DNA from: Selenomonas ruminantium subsp. lactilytica TAM6421 | GTDB taxonomy: Bacteria; Bacillota; Negativicutes; Selenomonadales; Selenomonadaceae | Length of the DNA stretch: 64,000 nucleotides | Reading direction: 5' to 3' | NCBI RefSeq assembly: GCF_000284095.1 | Contig: NC_017069.1 | Location: forward strand, 1-64,000 | In this document: positions 46,910-55,802 of the stretch, one piece after another | Layout of the letters: every line of letters starts with the position of its first letter | Numbering within the stretch: the stretch's first letter is position 1 | Made by a program: the position numbers and the translations under genes | Notes under the pieces: model-generated | The model's input: the letters and a program-made list of their open reading frames with translations, nothing else | What the model was told of the DNA's origin: nothing | Databases searched by the model: none

Positions 46910-49900
46910 TTGTTTATCGGCTTACACAGACACAGCCATTATAGCAAGCGTGATGCCATCGCCAAGATTCCCGATATGGTAGAGCGCATCGGCGAATTAG
47001 GCCAATCAGCATGGGCACTCACAGACCACGGCACAACCTCGGGACTGATGGAGGCTTATAAAGTCACACAGAAATACAACAAACAGCACAACACCAATAT
47101 CAAGTTTATTTTCGGGTGTGAAATGTACTGGACACCAAACGTGTTCATCAAAGACCGCAAAGCCACCTGCCACCTGCTGGTACTGGCAAGAAACGAGGTC
47201 GGCTACAAAAACCTGCTGCGGCTTACGACTATCGGTTACGGTGACAAAGGAAAGAGACCGGATCAATATTTTTACAATATGCGGGTAACGACCGAGGACA
47301 TGGTGGAATGTAAAGATGGCCTTATTTTCACTTCAGCGTGCATGGGAGGCGTCCTAAATCCAAAGGTATATGATGGTATAGACTGGGATAAAAACCTCGC
47401 CTACGAGCGTGCCACGAAGTTTAAGGGGCTATTCGGAGATAGTTTTTACCTTGAAATTCAATGCTCCGATACGCCAACCCAGCGGGAATACAACAGGAAC
47501 ATCATTCAGATGGGCAAAGACCTCGACATTCCTGTAATCGTGACAGAGGACAGTCATTATGTAAACCAGCACGAGGCTGACATCCACCGCAAATGGCTGG
47601 GAGTAGAAATCGAACCCGACAACCCTGACGCATACTATCAGACCGATGATTATTTTATTCACTCCGAAGAACAGGTAAGAGAGGCTATTGGTTATCTTCC
47701 GGCTGATACTGTCGATATGCTGATAGACAACACGCTCAAACTGGCTGACTCCATCGAAACTGTCCACCTGAAATTCGGCGGCAAGAACTTCCCCGAACTG
47801 GATTTAGGCGGTAAGACTCCGCTGGAGGCCGTAAAGGAAAAGTGCAGGGCTGGCTGGAAAAAGAAAATGCAGAGCGTTCCCCGGTCGGAATGGCCTGTAT
47901 ATGTCGAACAGTTAGAGCATGAGTTCAAGGTACTGGAGAAGTGCGATTACTTGACATACTTTCTGATGACTGAGGACTTTATCAGCTGGGCGCGGTCGCA
48001 AAACATTCGTATGGGTATTGGGCGCGGTTCTGTTGGTGGCTGTCTAGTGGCGTATCTTATGGATATTACACGGATTGACCCCATCAAATATGGCCTGATT
48101 TTCGAGCGTTTCGCACATGACAAGAGAGTGTCCCTCCCTGATGTCGATATTGATATGCCAAACTCACGGCGGCAGGACTGTATTCAGTATCTTGTCGATA
48201 AGTATAAAGAGGTGTTCCACGTTCGCACCTTCGGTAAAATGGCCGAGAAAGCGTCTATCCAACGTGCAGCACGGTCGCTGAACTACACTCCCGAGGAAGT
48301 CAGGGCACTATCCAAAGCGGTTTCATCCATCGATGAGGTTTCAGATCCCGAGTTACGCCAGCTGGCAAAGTCGTATCAGGGCATTATCCAAAACTACGGC
48401 TGTCACGCATCGGCGGTAATGCTGTTCCCCAGTGACGCTAATCAGTGGACGGCGATTGAGAAGCAGGGTGATGACTATGTATGTGCGTATGAATACCACG
48501 ACCTCGAAGCTATGGGGCTTTTAAAAGAAGATTGCCTCGGGATTAAGACGCTGGATTGCATTGATGAGTGTGTACGGCTGGTAAAAGAACACCACGGTGT
48601 TGATGTTGATGTGGATGCGCTCCCCGACGATGACGAAAAGACCTTCAAAATGCTCCAAAAGCTGGATGTAAAAGGGTGTTTTCAGATTGAGTCCGGCGGC
48701 ATGATTAAACTGATTGACCAAATGAAACCGACCTCGGTCTTTGATTTAGTCCCCCTGGTCGCACTGTACAGACCTTCGACAATCCAATCAGGTATGCTTG
48801 ATAGCTTTGTGAACCGCAGGGCAGGGACAGAGAAAACAATCTATCTCCATGACAAACTGAAAGGGTGCTTATCGGAAACCTACGGCGTTCTGTTATATCA
48901 GGAACAGGCGATGAAGATTGTTCAAGTAATGGCTGGGTATGACTTGGGCGTTGCGGATATGTTCAGACGTGCCATAGGGCGCAAGATACCGTCCGAAATG
49001 GCTGAGCTTATCCCTAAATTCGTAAAGGACGGCGAAGCCCTCGGGATAGATGCGCGAACCATGAATAAGCTGGCTGAGTGGCTGACGAACTGTGCGGCGT
49101 ATCAGTTCAACAAATCCCATAGTGCTGCCTACGGCGTGACCTGTTATCAAACAGCATATCTTAAAGCCCATTATCCGGCAGAGTATCTGACGGCGTTTCT
49201 GAACGCATACAAAGGGGACAAGCAAGAAGATCTGCTCCCATACGTTCGCGATGCGAAAGAACACGGCATAAAGATTCTGCCACCTTCGGCTGACAGTGAT
49301 ACCTGTGGTTGGACTTGTGGTGTAGACGCTGACGGCCAGCCTTGGATTCGTGTTGCCTTGAATTTCATATCGGGCGTAGGAGATTTGCCAGTACCACTCG
49401 ACAAAGACAGCTACCTAAAACTCCCTCGGGACAAAGTGGAGAACCTAACCAAAGCCGGAGCGTTGGATTTTGTGGGGGACAGAGCCAAACTGCTGGAGAA
49501 GCTGTATAAAGGCGGTCAGCTGGAACGATTGCAGAAACAACTCGACACTGCTGCAGAACGGCAAGAAAAGAATCGTATCCTGTATGAATCAGCAAAAGAG
49601 GGCACAAAGAAAAAAGAGGATGCCAAACGCAAAATGCTGAAATATTCCGAGCAGAAGTGGGACATCCAGCAACGTATAGACGAGGTCAATGCGCTGAACT
49701 GCAAGGACTTTGACCAGTCAAAAGCAGAAATGGAAGTGCTGGGCATGACTTTTGTCGATGTGTTCGCCGGATATGACCTGTCCAAATACTCCACACCTGA
49801 AGTAGACGAGAACGGAAAACCAGTAGAGAGCACCCCAAATCGGAGGATTGTGCTAGGCTGTGTCAGACGCTGGAAACCGTGGAAACAGAAGAACGGAAAA

Positions 49901-50041
49901 CCTATGGCCTTTTTCTCCATAGAGTGTCCTGACGGTAGAACCTATGACCTTGTAATGTTTAACTATGTTTATGCGCAATTAGAGCTAAACAAGGTATATG
50001 GCTTTGTCTTGCAGGGCAATAAATTCAAAAAAACATTGTAA
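46910..50041 (+). CDS. dnaE: DNA polymerase III alpha subunit (DnaE type)
   Basis: About 1043 residues, near normal for phage DnaE. Start set at TTG behind AAAGG, giving MFIGLHRHSHYSKRDA, a normal PHP-domain start; upstream frame runs through a terminator. PHP domain ~1-260 (LHRHSHYS, LTDHGT, EDSHY). Palm with catalytic Asp in LPDVDIDMP near residue 408. GRGSVGGCLVAYLMDI and DMFRRAIGRK are conserved. C-terminal OB-fold near the end. No separate exonuclease domain, so not PolC. It would copy phage or plasmid DNA with host clamp and loader. Confidence 0.95.
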   Translation: MFIGLHRHSHYSKRDAIAKIPDMVERIGELGQSAWALTDHGTTSGLMEAYKVTQKYNKQHNTNIKFIFGCEMYWTPNVFIKDRKATCHLLVLARNEVGYKNLLRLTTIGYGDKGKRPDQYFYNMRVTTEDMVECKDGLIFTSACMGGVLNPKVYDGIDWDKNLAYERATKFKGLFGDSFYLEIQCSDTPTQREYNRNIIQMGKDLDIPVIVTEDSHYVNQHEADIHRKWLGVEIEPDNPDAYYQTDDYFIHSEEQVREAIGYLPADTVDMLIDNTLKLADSIETVHLKFGGKNFPELDLGGKTPLEAVKEKCRAGWKKKMQSVPRSEWPVYVEQLEHEFKVLEKCDYLTYFLMTEDFISWARSQNIRMGIGRGSVGGCLVAYLMDITRIDPIKYGLIFERFAHDKRVSLPDVDIDMPNSRRQDCIQYLVDKYKEVFHVRTFGKMAEKASIQRAARSLNYTPEEVRALSKAVSSIDEVSDPELRQLAKSYQGIIQNYGCHASAVMLFPSDANQWTAIEKQGDDYVCAYEYHDLEAMGLLKEDCLGIKTLDCIDECVRLVKEHHGVDVDVDALPDDDEKTFKMLQKLDVKGCFQIESGGMIKLIDQMKPTSVFDLVPLVALYRPSTIQSGMLDSFVNRRAGTEKTIYLHDKLKGCLSETYGVLLYQEQAMKIVQVMAGYDLGVADMFRRAIGRKIPSEMAELIPKFVKDGEALGIDARTMNKLAEWLTNCAAYQFNKSHSAAYGVTCYQTAYLKAHYPAEYLTAFLNAYKGDKQEDLLPYVRDAKEHGIKILPPSADSDTCGWTCGVDADGQPWIRVALNFISGVGDLPVPLDKDSYLKLPRDKVENLTKAGALDFVGDRAKLLEKLYKGGQLERLQKQLDTAAERQEKNRILYESAKEGTKKKEDAKRKMLKYSEQKWDIQQRIDEVNALNCKDFDQSKAEMEVLGMTFVDVFAGYDLSKYSTPEVDENGKPVESTPNRRIVLGCVRRWKPWKQKNGKPMAFFSIECPDGRTYDLVMFNYVYAQLELNKVYGFVLQGNKFKKTL

Positions 50042-50082
50042 AAACATACAAGAAAAACCATAACGACAGTGACCTGCTGTTA

Positions 50083-50112
50083 TTGACACACACATATAAA
50101 CGACCATATAAT
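50083..50112 (+). promoter_or_regulatory. Housekeeping promoter before the HTH gene
   Basis: TTGACA (50083-50088), 18 bases, TATAAT (50107-50112). TAATTGTATA overlaps the -10 and matches half of the palindromes at 8853-9903, so the same regulator may act here. Confidence 0.78.
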
Positions 50113-50156
50113 TGTATATAGAGCAAAAAGAAAGAATCACAAAAGGAGTGGTAACT

Positions 50157-50645
50157 ATGGCAAGGGGAAGAACCAAAGGTGACGTAGATTACGACAAAAT
50201 CCTCCAAAAATGGAATATCTCTTACGAACTTTATGATAAATGGGTATCGGCAAAAAAAGTCGTATACATTTTAGACCAGTATAAACAAGAACTTGGGATA
50301 GAAACAGATCGAGAACTGGCCGAAAAAACAGGGATACTAAAGCAAATTATCTCAGCCACTAGGAGCAAAGCCCGCAAGGGGAGCCGTTTGCAAGCGCTTG
50401 GAGCAATAACACTGATTGATGCATTAGGGATAGACCCTCGCGTTATCCTGGTTCAAAAGGTAAAGCCAATCGAACTGACACTCAATCCTTACGATGCGCT
50501 TTTTCTTGACTCTTTCCCCAGTGACGTAGACCGGGCAAACCTGATGAAATACAAAAACGAAATCCTGTCGTACCTGCACAAGCTGGTTGATGAATCCAAA
50601 AAGAAAAACATTGCCGAAATGGAAAGATATGTGAACTCAAACTAA
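50157..50645 (+). CDS. XRE-like helix-turn-helix protein, 162 aa
   Basis: Start set at MARGRTKGDVDY behind AAAGGAGT. HTH near residues 55-100: ETDRELAEKTGILKQIISATRSKARKGSRLQALGAITLIDALG, with a long loop. C-terminal helices (SDVDRANLMKYKNEILSYLHKLVDESKKK) could dimerise. A strong own promoter and terminator make it an independent transcript, as for repressors or plasmid copy-control genes. Which it is cannot be told. Confidence 0.78.
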   Translation: MARGRTKGDVDYDKILQKWNISYELYDKWVSAKKVVYILDQYKQELGIETDRELAEKTGILKQIISATRSKARKGSRLQALGAITLIDALGIDPRVILVQKVKPIELTLNPYDALFLDSFPSDVDRANLMKYKNEILSYLHKLVDESKKKNIAEMERYVNSN

Positions 50646-50673
50646 AAGCCGCCGAAAGGCGGTTTCTTTTTTT
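50646..50673 (+). terminator. Terminator of the HTH gene
   Basis: AAGCCGCC-GAAA-GGCGGTTT followed by a T-rich run. Convergent with the leftward terminator at 50884-50906. Confidence 0.85.
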
Positions 50674-50689
50674 ATGCCTTTTTCGTCTG

Positions 50690-50880
50690 TATTTATTTGT
50701 GTGTTTATATATTTACGTATTTTTATACTTGTTTATGTATGTGTATAACTACGTATTTATGCACGCCTACACATGCCCTTCTATGCGTTTATGCACGTTT
50801 GTATGCACCTGTGTTTTTATACTTATTTATGTATGTGTTTTATTGTGTACTTATGTATTTGCTTATATATACACATAAAA
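50690..50880. repeat. Centromere-like T/G-rich repeat array 1
   Basis: About 190 bases of recurring TTTATGTATGTGT, ACGTATTTAT and TATGCACG units at roughly 11-base steps, with strong T/G bias on the plus strand. It lies between two terminators, just after ParR. TTTATGTATGTG recurs at 50732 and 50825. Type II partition sites (parC) are arrays of about 11-base ParR sites, so this is a candidate centromere. Confidence 0.6.
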
Positions 50881-50883
50881 AAA

Positions 50884-50906
50884 GAGTGCCTTCCGGCACC
50901 CTTCGG
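50884..50906 (-). terminator. Terminator of the partition operon
   Basis: On the leftward strand GGGTGCC-GGAA-GGCACTC followed by seven or more T. One mismatch in the stem. Confidence 0.82.
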
Positions 50907-50914
50907 TCATTGGC

Positions 50915-51508
50915 TTATATCATTTTTATAGGTCTTCTCCGTTTGGACTTCCCGCTGTTTTTTATCACATCGGAAACATCCTCTGGCGTAGGGTCGTTCT
51001 CGGTCTGCTCGTTTTTTTCGGTCTTTTCTTTTTGCTGTGGCTTTGGCATATATTCAGGATGCGGAATATATTCTTCGTCGGGTTCTTCCGCTGGCTCGTC
51101 CACGGTGTCCACACCCGGCCCATCGTTCGCCTGGTCTGCCTGAGCTTCAGCAACCTTGGCTTCTTCCTCGGCCTTCTTCATCAGCTCTTTGCCTTTTTCG
51201 ACCTTAGCTCGTTTGCTCACTGCCTGACTTACGCTATCCTTGAAATCATCTTCCAACTCAAAAGCCGCCAGTGCGTCACCTTTATGCGTGGGGATGATGG
51301 TTCTTTTTGTTTCCTTCTTCATAGCTTTGATTCGAGCCACCTTCTCCGCCAGCATCTTGTCCTTTTCATCCCTCAGTATCTTGAAGAAATCCTCGCGCAG
51401 AACAAGCTCAGATATATAGGCCGACATATTAAGCCCCATCGCATCAGCCTGAACCTTCAGAAGCTCCTTTACTTCCGGCTCTATTGTGATTGTCATATTA
51501 ACTCGCAT
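50915..51508 (-). CDS. parR: ParR-like ribbon-helix-helix partition adaptor
   Basis: 197 residues. The N-terminus MRVNMTITIEPEVKELLKVQ followed by MGLNMSAYISELVLRED is a ribbon-helix-helix domain as in ParR and CopG. The rest is a long charged, disordered region (acidic with PEDEEYIPHPEYMPKP) ending in basic KSKRRRPIKMI. In type II systems the ParR tail contacts ParM filaments. It follows ParM by six bases, with AAAGG before the ATG. ParR should bind the repeat arrays. Larger than R1 ParR (117 residues). Confidence 0.82.
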   Translation of the reverse strand: MRVNMTITIEPEVKELLKVQADAMGLNMSAYISELVLREDFFKILRDEKDKMLAEKVARIKAMKKETKRTIIPTHKGDALAAFELEDDFKDSVSQAVSKRAKVEKGKELMKKAEEEAKVAEAQADQANDGPGVDTVDEPAEEPDEEYIPHPEYMPKPQQKEKTEKNEQTENDPTPEDVSDVIKNSGKSKRRRPIKMI

Positions 51509-51514
51509 ATTTTA

Positions 51515-52402
51515 TCAGTCCTTTTCTCCTGCATAATATCCGTAAGCATTTGCAAATACCGCTGTCATTTCGTCCAGTGGTTTATATGCAGTATCTTTAA
51601 AGTGGGGGGCAATGAAAGAGGTGCCACCGCCGACGATGTAAAGAGAGTCCATCAGTTCGAGATTCCAATGGTTAATTCTGAGATTGTTCTTGATAGTCTT
51701 TGCCATTCTCTCAAAGGCTTTGTCAGCCTCCTCGGGTACTTTGTCAATGTATAACTTCGCTTCATAGCTCTCAATATCATTGTAGCCGACATTTTCAAGA
51801 GCTTTCACAATATCCCGATAAGCATTGATAACGCCTTTCTCTAAGCTGCCGCTGTTCTCTGGGACGTAAGTGCCGCGCTTGAAGTAAGCAAAATCGACGG
51901 TTTTCTGTCCAATGTCAACGATGCCAATCACTTTTCTTTTGATGTCCTTATCGTCTTTGGCAATCAGTTTGTAGACAGCTTCCGACTGGGCATATACGGA
52001 GATTTTCTTGATGTCAACGGAGCACTTCTTGCCATTATAGGACACTTCATACTTGCCTTTTAGCTTCGTTAGAGCGTCTTTCATGGCCTTGTAATCGCTA
52101 ATGGGTAGTCCAACCGCAACCGAATCGGAGAAGCTCTCTGTGTCCGTCATAGCACAGATAGCAGTCAACATGAAAATCTTGTGACGTAACATATCAGTAC
52201 GGTCAAATGGAGCTTCGCCGCCACGGTTCAAGGCGGTCATACCAACATGGTACTTAACACCGTCCAATTCAAGCAGCTGATCGTCCGGATCAGTAGTGGG
52301 AATGTAATCCTCCGATGCTTCCATGTAAACAGACGGGAAAGCCGTAACCTCCTCGCCGTCATACACCTTCACATTACCAAATCCAACATCGATACTAAGC
52401 AT
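51515..52402 (-). CDS. parM: ParM-like actin-type partition ATPase
   Basis: 295 residues. Actin-fold motifs: phosphate-1 SIDVGFGNVKVY at the start, phosphate-2 GIVDIGQKTVDFAYF near residue 160, and adenosine motif LYIVGGGTSFIAPHF near 265. Closest in look to the ParM/StbA/Alp plasmid group. It would polymerise between two ParR-bound copies and push them apart. ATG follows AAAGGATG. Promoter at 52471-52500. Confidence 0.93.
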   Translation of the reverse strand: MLSIDVGFGNVKVYDGEEVTAFPSVYMEASEDYIPTTDPDDQLLELDGVKYHVGMTALNRGGEAPFDRTDMLRHKIFMLTAICAMTDTESFSDSVAVGLPISDYKAMKDALTKLKGKYEVSYNGKKCSVDIKKISVYAQSEAVYKLIAKDDKDIKRKVIGIVDIGQKTVDFAYFKRGTYVPENSGSLEKGVINAYRDIVKALENVGYNDIESYEAKLYIDKVPEEADKAFERMAKTIKNNLRINHWNLELMDSLYIVGGGTSFIAPHFKDTAYKPLDEMTAVFANAYGYYAGEKD

Positions 52403-52420
52403 AGATACAACATCCTTTCA

Positions 52421-52550
52421 ATATGTATTTGTTTATGTGCGGTTCCCGACTGGTTCCCCGCAACAACCATATTATAGCACACGTACATATTTATTTGCAA
52501 GCATATTTATTTTATATGTATGGTTATATTCGTTTACATACGTATTTGGA
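52421..52550. repeat. Centromere-like T/G-rich repeat array 2
   Basis: Repeats of ATATGTATTTGTTTATGTG, TACATATTTATTTGC and CATATTTATTTTATATG around the parMR promoter. In R1 and similar plasmids parC lies in this very position and ParR binding represses the operon, so this array may be the main centromere and operator. Confidence 0.55.
52471..52500 (-). promoter_or_regulatory. Promoter of parM-parR
   Basis: Leftward TTGCAA (52495-52500), 18 bases, TATAAT (52471-52476), with a TG before the -10 (TGCTATAAT). Lies inside repeat array 2, which suggests autoregulation by ParR. Confidence 0.65.
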
Positions 52551-52897
52551 AATTATAAAAACGAAGAGTGTATTATATTTATGAAAAACTTGGGCTTGAC
52601 TCCATCATATATGGTGTGTTATTCTTGATGCATAGACATTTTGAACACGGACAACAAAAAAGGACAACAAAAAAGGACTTCTCCCGCGCCAACGGTTGAA
52701 ATCCTTTAGTCCACATAGCCTGCAGCCACAGGCACTTGTAGGAAGCGACGCCAATCGCAAGACCTACTTTGAAAGCAACTACTGATTTGTGTACGGAATC
52801 AGCAGAGCATTGTTTTCTATTACTATATTATACAGTAATGGAGTAAATAATGCAAGAGTTATAGCTGTATTTTGCTATATTTCTATACGCATATTCG

Positions 52898-52943
52898 GGA
52901 GCATTTTCAGACCTGTGGTGTTGGTTTGAGGATGCTCCTTTTT
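52898..52943 (+). terminator. Attenuator-like terminator before the initiator gene
   Basis: GGAGCAT-TT-TCAGACC, 9-base loop, GGTTTGA-GG-ATGCTCC, then five T: 16 pairs with wobbles. It ends 34 bases before the initiator ATG, so it could control read-through into the initiator. Confidence 0.72.
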
Positions 52944-52976
52944 GGTATGTCTAAAACAGGAAAAGAGGTTATTGGT

Positions 52977-53678
52977 ATGGCATGGACAGTAAACGGTATA
53001 AAACTGAACAACACGCATCTCGCCGTATACAACTGCGTAAAACGCTTATCGAAGAAGCAAGGATACTGCTCTGCATGGAACGAGCAAATCGGGAAGGACT
53101 GGATGGTGAATCGTTCTCCTGATCGCGTGAGCCACATTTTAACCGACCTGCGTAGAGCTGGCCTGGTTGCCGTGCTTTGCATTTACGAGAAAGGCAGAAA
53201 CTTTGTGAAGCATCGTAAACTCACCATTGTTGGGGACTTCCTGAAGGCCGTAACCCCCAGTCTTTCCTCTATCGCTACAAATAACGAGGTACATTCCGTA
53301 GGATGTAATAATAAGACAAACAACAACGACGGCGAGCCACTCAAGAACCTGATGCGGTCTGCCATGAAGCTGGGTATATCCCCATATCGGGTAAGTGTTG
53401 CCATTAGAAAATGGGGCATTAAGTACGTTCAAGAAAAGATGGCCATTGTTGCCAACTCCCGCACGGTAAAGAATCCGGTGGCTTATTTCCTGAGAGCATT
53501 ACTCTCCGATTGGAAGCCCAATAAACGCGCATCTAAGCATATCGGACAACCCTGCGACTATACCCGCAAGACCGTATTCACTGTGAACTACGAAAACCAT
53601 GAAGCAGATGCCGTTGTCAAAACACGTTCCCTCGATGAAATAGCCAAGGACTCTCCATTTGCTAAGTTTCTGCGATAA
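52977..53678 (+). CDS. Winged-helix replication initiator-like protein
   Basis: 233 residues. Start set at MAWTVNGIKLNN behind AAAAGAGG. N-terminal winged helix: HLAVYNCVKRLSKKQGYCSAWNEQIGKDWMVNRSPDRVSHILTDLRRAGLV, like plasmid RepA/RepN and DnaD-type starts. C-terminal block SPYRVSVAIRKWGIKYVQEKMAIVANSRTVKNPVAYFLRALLSDW is typical of plasmid and phage initiators. It sits beside partition genes, so it likely starts plasmid-mode replication. Confidence 0.78.
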   Translation: MAWTVNGIKLNNTHLAVYNCVKRLSKKQGYCSAWNEQIGKDWMVNRSPDRVSHILTDLRRAGLVAVLCIYEKGRNFVKHRKLTIVGDFLKAVTPSLSSIATNNEVHSVGCNNKTNNNDGEPLKNLMRSAMKLGISPYRVSVAIRKWGIKYVQEKMAIVANSRTVKNPVAYFLRALLSDWKPNKRASKHIGQPCDYTRKTVFTVNYENHEADAVVKTRSLDEIAKDSPFAKFLR

Positions 53679-54210
53679 GAGCATAGATATTCCCTGACAA
53701 CTCCATACTCTACGCATCAGGCGTACTCTATTCATTTTTAGGGACTTTATGCCCATTATTTTAAATGCGGGTAATTTCTGAAAATAATTTCTTTGAGTAT
53801 TCGTCATACTTTCTAATGTGTCAATAGACACTGGCTCTCCTTGTATTTATTGGGGTCTTGCTTATGGTATTTCTTTACAGAGATAAAGCGACACAGGGAA
53901 TGCGACCAAAGTCATAATATCTTTGCTTGACATTACATTCGTCACAGTCTATTATTAAAATCACATTAGAAATTGAGGCAAAAAAAAAAAAAAACACCAA
54001 TTCTGACATTTTCCATCGGGGAAACACGTTTTACCATTCGTAGCTCACTTTTTTGCACATCTTCAACTATTCGGGAACGTAAACCACTTATAGTCTATTT
54101 GTAAAATGATACTTTTAATAAAAAGAATTTATTTTATAAAAATGTATTGTTTTTATGTGTATACTGTGGTAGACTGTATTTAGTTTACAAAACAGGAGGT
54201 TCTTTTCATC
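53679..54210. other. Intergenic region with promoter and A-tract
   Basis: 532 gene-free bases. GTGTC-AATA-GACAC hairpin at about 53817. A good promoter at 53927. A run of about 15 A near 53976. AT-rich up to the gene at 54211. I see no gene here. A long untranslated leader of about 250 bases is implied. Confidence 0.55.
53927..53955 (+). promoter_or_regulatory. Rightward promoter for the recombination-replication block
   Basis: TTGACA (53927-53932), 17 bases, TATTAT (53950-53955). Likely drives the overlapping genes from 54211 onward. Confidence 0.75.
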
Positions 54211-54393
54211 ATGCAAAAATTCCCCAAGATTTTCCGTTTTCTCGGTAAAGACATCAAGATTGACTCTCTCGAAGAAGAGAAGAAGATTTTAGACGGCTTA
54301 TCGAGGCTCGTTCGCGATAACTTTGAGTGCGGGTTCCAAGGGCATGACGGAAGAGAACTTCCCATTAGAATACAGATTGGAGATGCGTGTTAA
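54211..54393 (+). CDS. Hypothetical protein, 60 aa
   Basis: AGGAGG lies before the ATG. MQKFPKIFRFLGKDIKI, then a helical acidic part and PIRIQIGDAC at the end. First gene of the replication block; stop directly followed by the next TTG start. Not recognised. Confidence 0.72.
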   Translation: MQKFPKIFRFLGKDIKIDSLEEEKKILDGLSRLVRDNFECGFQGHDGRELPIRIQIGDAC

Positions 54394-55125
54394 TTGGCTA
54401 AAAAGAACGATGTCGAGGCTCAGCTGAAAGCTCCTTTTCCGCTGGCTGACCTTGAGTGGCGTGTTGGTTCCACTTTCAAAGAGGGTACAAAGGGGATTTT
54501 ATTGCCTTTTGTGACAGCCCGAGCAATTCAGGAACGGCTCGACCAGGTGTTCGGCGTTGAGGGTTGGAAGAACAAACCGGATATTTACGAGCAGGGTGTT
54601 GTGTGCACTCTGACGGCTACAACCGCCGATGGTAAGGTGATTGAGAAAGCTGATGGCGCAGAGTTCTCACAGGTTAGTGGCCTGAAGGGTGGCATCAGTG
54701 GTGCTCTGAAAAGGGCTGCTTCTGCAATGGGCATTGGCAGGTATCTGTATGATCTGCCGGTTATCAACGTAGAACTCGACCACAAGCGGTTCAAAGGCAA
54801 GGTCGTGGCTCTCCCCGATGAGTTTGTTCCCGAATCGGAGAAAACTGGGGCGACGGAAGTTAAGATTGAGTATTACGGTTTCGCTGGCTCTGACGGCGGT
54901 TACAACAATCATAGAGGCGCATCCAATAGTGCACCCTTAGGTAACGTATCGGAAGACGAAATCAAGGCCGCTATGGACTTTGTGGTGCGTAATGACAAAT
55001 ACAACGAGGGCAAGAAGATGTCCGAAGTGTGGGAGAAATCCCTGCGCTTCCTTGCAAATGGTCGCGACAAAGAACAGGCCAGAGCAGCTCGAATTGTAGC
55101 TCGGCATAAGGGCATCGCACTGTAA
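54394..55125 (+). CDS. Rad52/Rad22-type single-strand annealing protein
   Basis: 243 residues, TTG start. Domain pattern: LKAPFPLADLEWRVG, ILLPFVTARAIQERLDQVFGVEGWKN, CTLTATTADGKVIEKADGAEF and LKGGISGALKRAASAMGIGRYLYDLP. This is the Rad52/22 double-strand-break repair fold of phage proteins. It anneals complementary single strands during replication and repair, likely with the exonuclease at 58121. The C-terminal part is linker plus helix (KMSEVWEKSLRF). Confidence 0.9.
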   Translation: MAKKNDVEAQLKAPFPLADLEWRVGSTFKEGTKGILLPFVTARAIQERLDQVFGVEGWKNKPDIYEQGVVCTLTATTADGKVIEKADGAEFSQVSGLKGGISGALKRAASAMGIGRYLYDLPVINVELDHKRFKGKVVALPDEFVPESEKTGATEVKIEYYGFAGSDGGYNNHRGASNSAPLGNVSEDEIKAAMDFVVRNDKYNEGKKMSEVWEKSLRFLANGRDKEQARAARIVARHKGIAL

Positions 55126-55200
55126 GTATTTATGTATGTAAGTGCATATGTGTTTGTTTGTGTATGTAGTTATTTGTGTAAATATGTATAGTGGAGGTTT
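55126..55200. repeat. Centromere-like T/G-rich repeat array 3
   Basis: TATTTATGTATG, GTGCATATGTGTTTG, GTGTATGTAG, TATTTGTGTAAATATG follow one another between the Rad52-type gene and the next gene. They look like array 1 (TTTATGTATG) and may be extra ParR sites. Confidence 0.5.
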
Positions 55201-55203
55201 GCT

Positions 55204-55446
55204 GTGTTACGTTTAACAACCATATTTCTAGCCGGGTGCGGGGCCTATGTATTGGTTGGCACCTATATGGTACTGTGCCTCCTAAATCGTTGCACTCTTT
55301 CTTCAACAGATAGCTACAATATGTGCGACGTTATGCGTACTTGTGCTCATATTATAGGGTATCACCTGAAACTCATAGAGTGTGCAATATCCACACAAAC
55401 ACACAACAACATAAACAAATATGTGTGTAAATATGTATGTGCATAG
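55204..55446 (+). CDS. Small membrane protein, 80 aa
   Basis: GTG start behind GGAGG. N-terminal membrane helix (TTIFLAGCGAYVLVGTYMVLCLL), then a Cys-containing soluble region. The end overlaps repeat array 4 and so encodes THNNINKYVCKYVCA. Likely real but the C-terminus is shaped by the repeats. Confidence 0.55.
   Translation: MLRLTTIFLAGCGAYVLVGTYMVLCLLNRCTLSSTDSYNMCDVMRTCAHIIGYHLKLIECAISTQTHNNINKYVCKYVCA
55394..55442. repeat. Centromere-like repeat array 4
   Basis: CACACAAACACACAACAAC, CAAATATGTGTGTAAATATG and GTATGTGC, partly in the opposite orientation to array 3. Inside the end of the gene at 55204. Confidence 0.45.
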
Positions 55447-55799
55447 ATATTGAGAAATTCGTGGGGTTGCCTTTTAAGAGCCAGCTCCACCAATGTTGCC
55501 TGATGTACTGTCTAGCCAATGGCGTATCAGCATTTAAGAACAAAAAGCCCTCGCCTGATTACTTCAAGTGCAGAGCGTATCTGTTTAAACTGCCAACACA
55601 GGACATCAAAAACATTGCATTGATGCTCATGAAAGAGCGAAAACCTGTCTACCTCTATGACCTATTAAAAAAGGCACAGGAGTATGTAGAGCGGGAGCGT
55701 ACAGAGGAAAATAAAAATAAGATTGACCGTCTTGAGAAAGCGTGTAAAAACGGCAATTCTTACGACATGGATGCAGCTTTGTTAGATTTTTTAGGATAA
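55437..55799 (+). CDS. Hypothetical protein, 120 aa
   Basis: ATG overlaps the previous gene. Helical, with LHQCCLMYCLANGVSAFKNKKPS, DYFKCRAYLFKLP, and a coiled C-terminus (LLKKAQEYVERERTEENKNKIDRLEKACKNG). Ends AALLDFLG. Not recognised. Confidence 0.7.
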   Translation: MCIDIEKFVGLPFKSQLHQCCLMYCLANGVSAFKNKKPSPDYFKCRAYLFKLPTQDIKNIALMLMKERKPVYLYDLLKKAQEYVERERTEENKNKIDRLEKACKNGNSYDMDAALLDFLG

Positions 55800-55802
55800 C
55801 AT

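Larger units (their letters stand above)
52403..52976. other. Intergenic control region between parM and the initiator
   Basis: 574 gene-free bases. 52421-52550 holds further T/G-rich repeats and the parMR promoter. Two tandem GGACAACAAAAAA units occur at about 52649 and 52663. TTGACT at 52594 is followed by a weak -10 and a CCAT..ATGG dyad. TTACT/AGTAA flank 52829-52846. The stretch ends in a strong hairpin with T-tract at 52898. Likely holds copy-control elements, possibly an origin. Confidence 0.5.

Noticed and set aside
52649-52676. Replication iterons (GGACAACAAAAAA)
   Set aside because: Only two copies; too few to call an iteron array.
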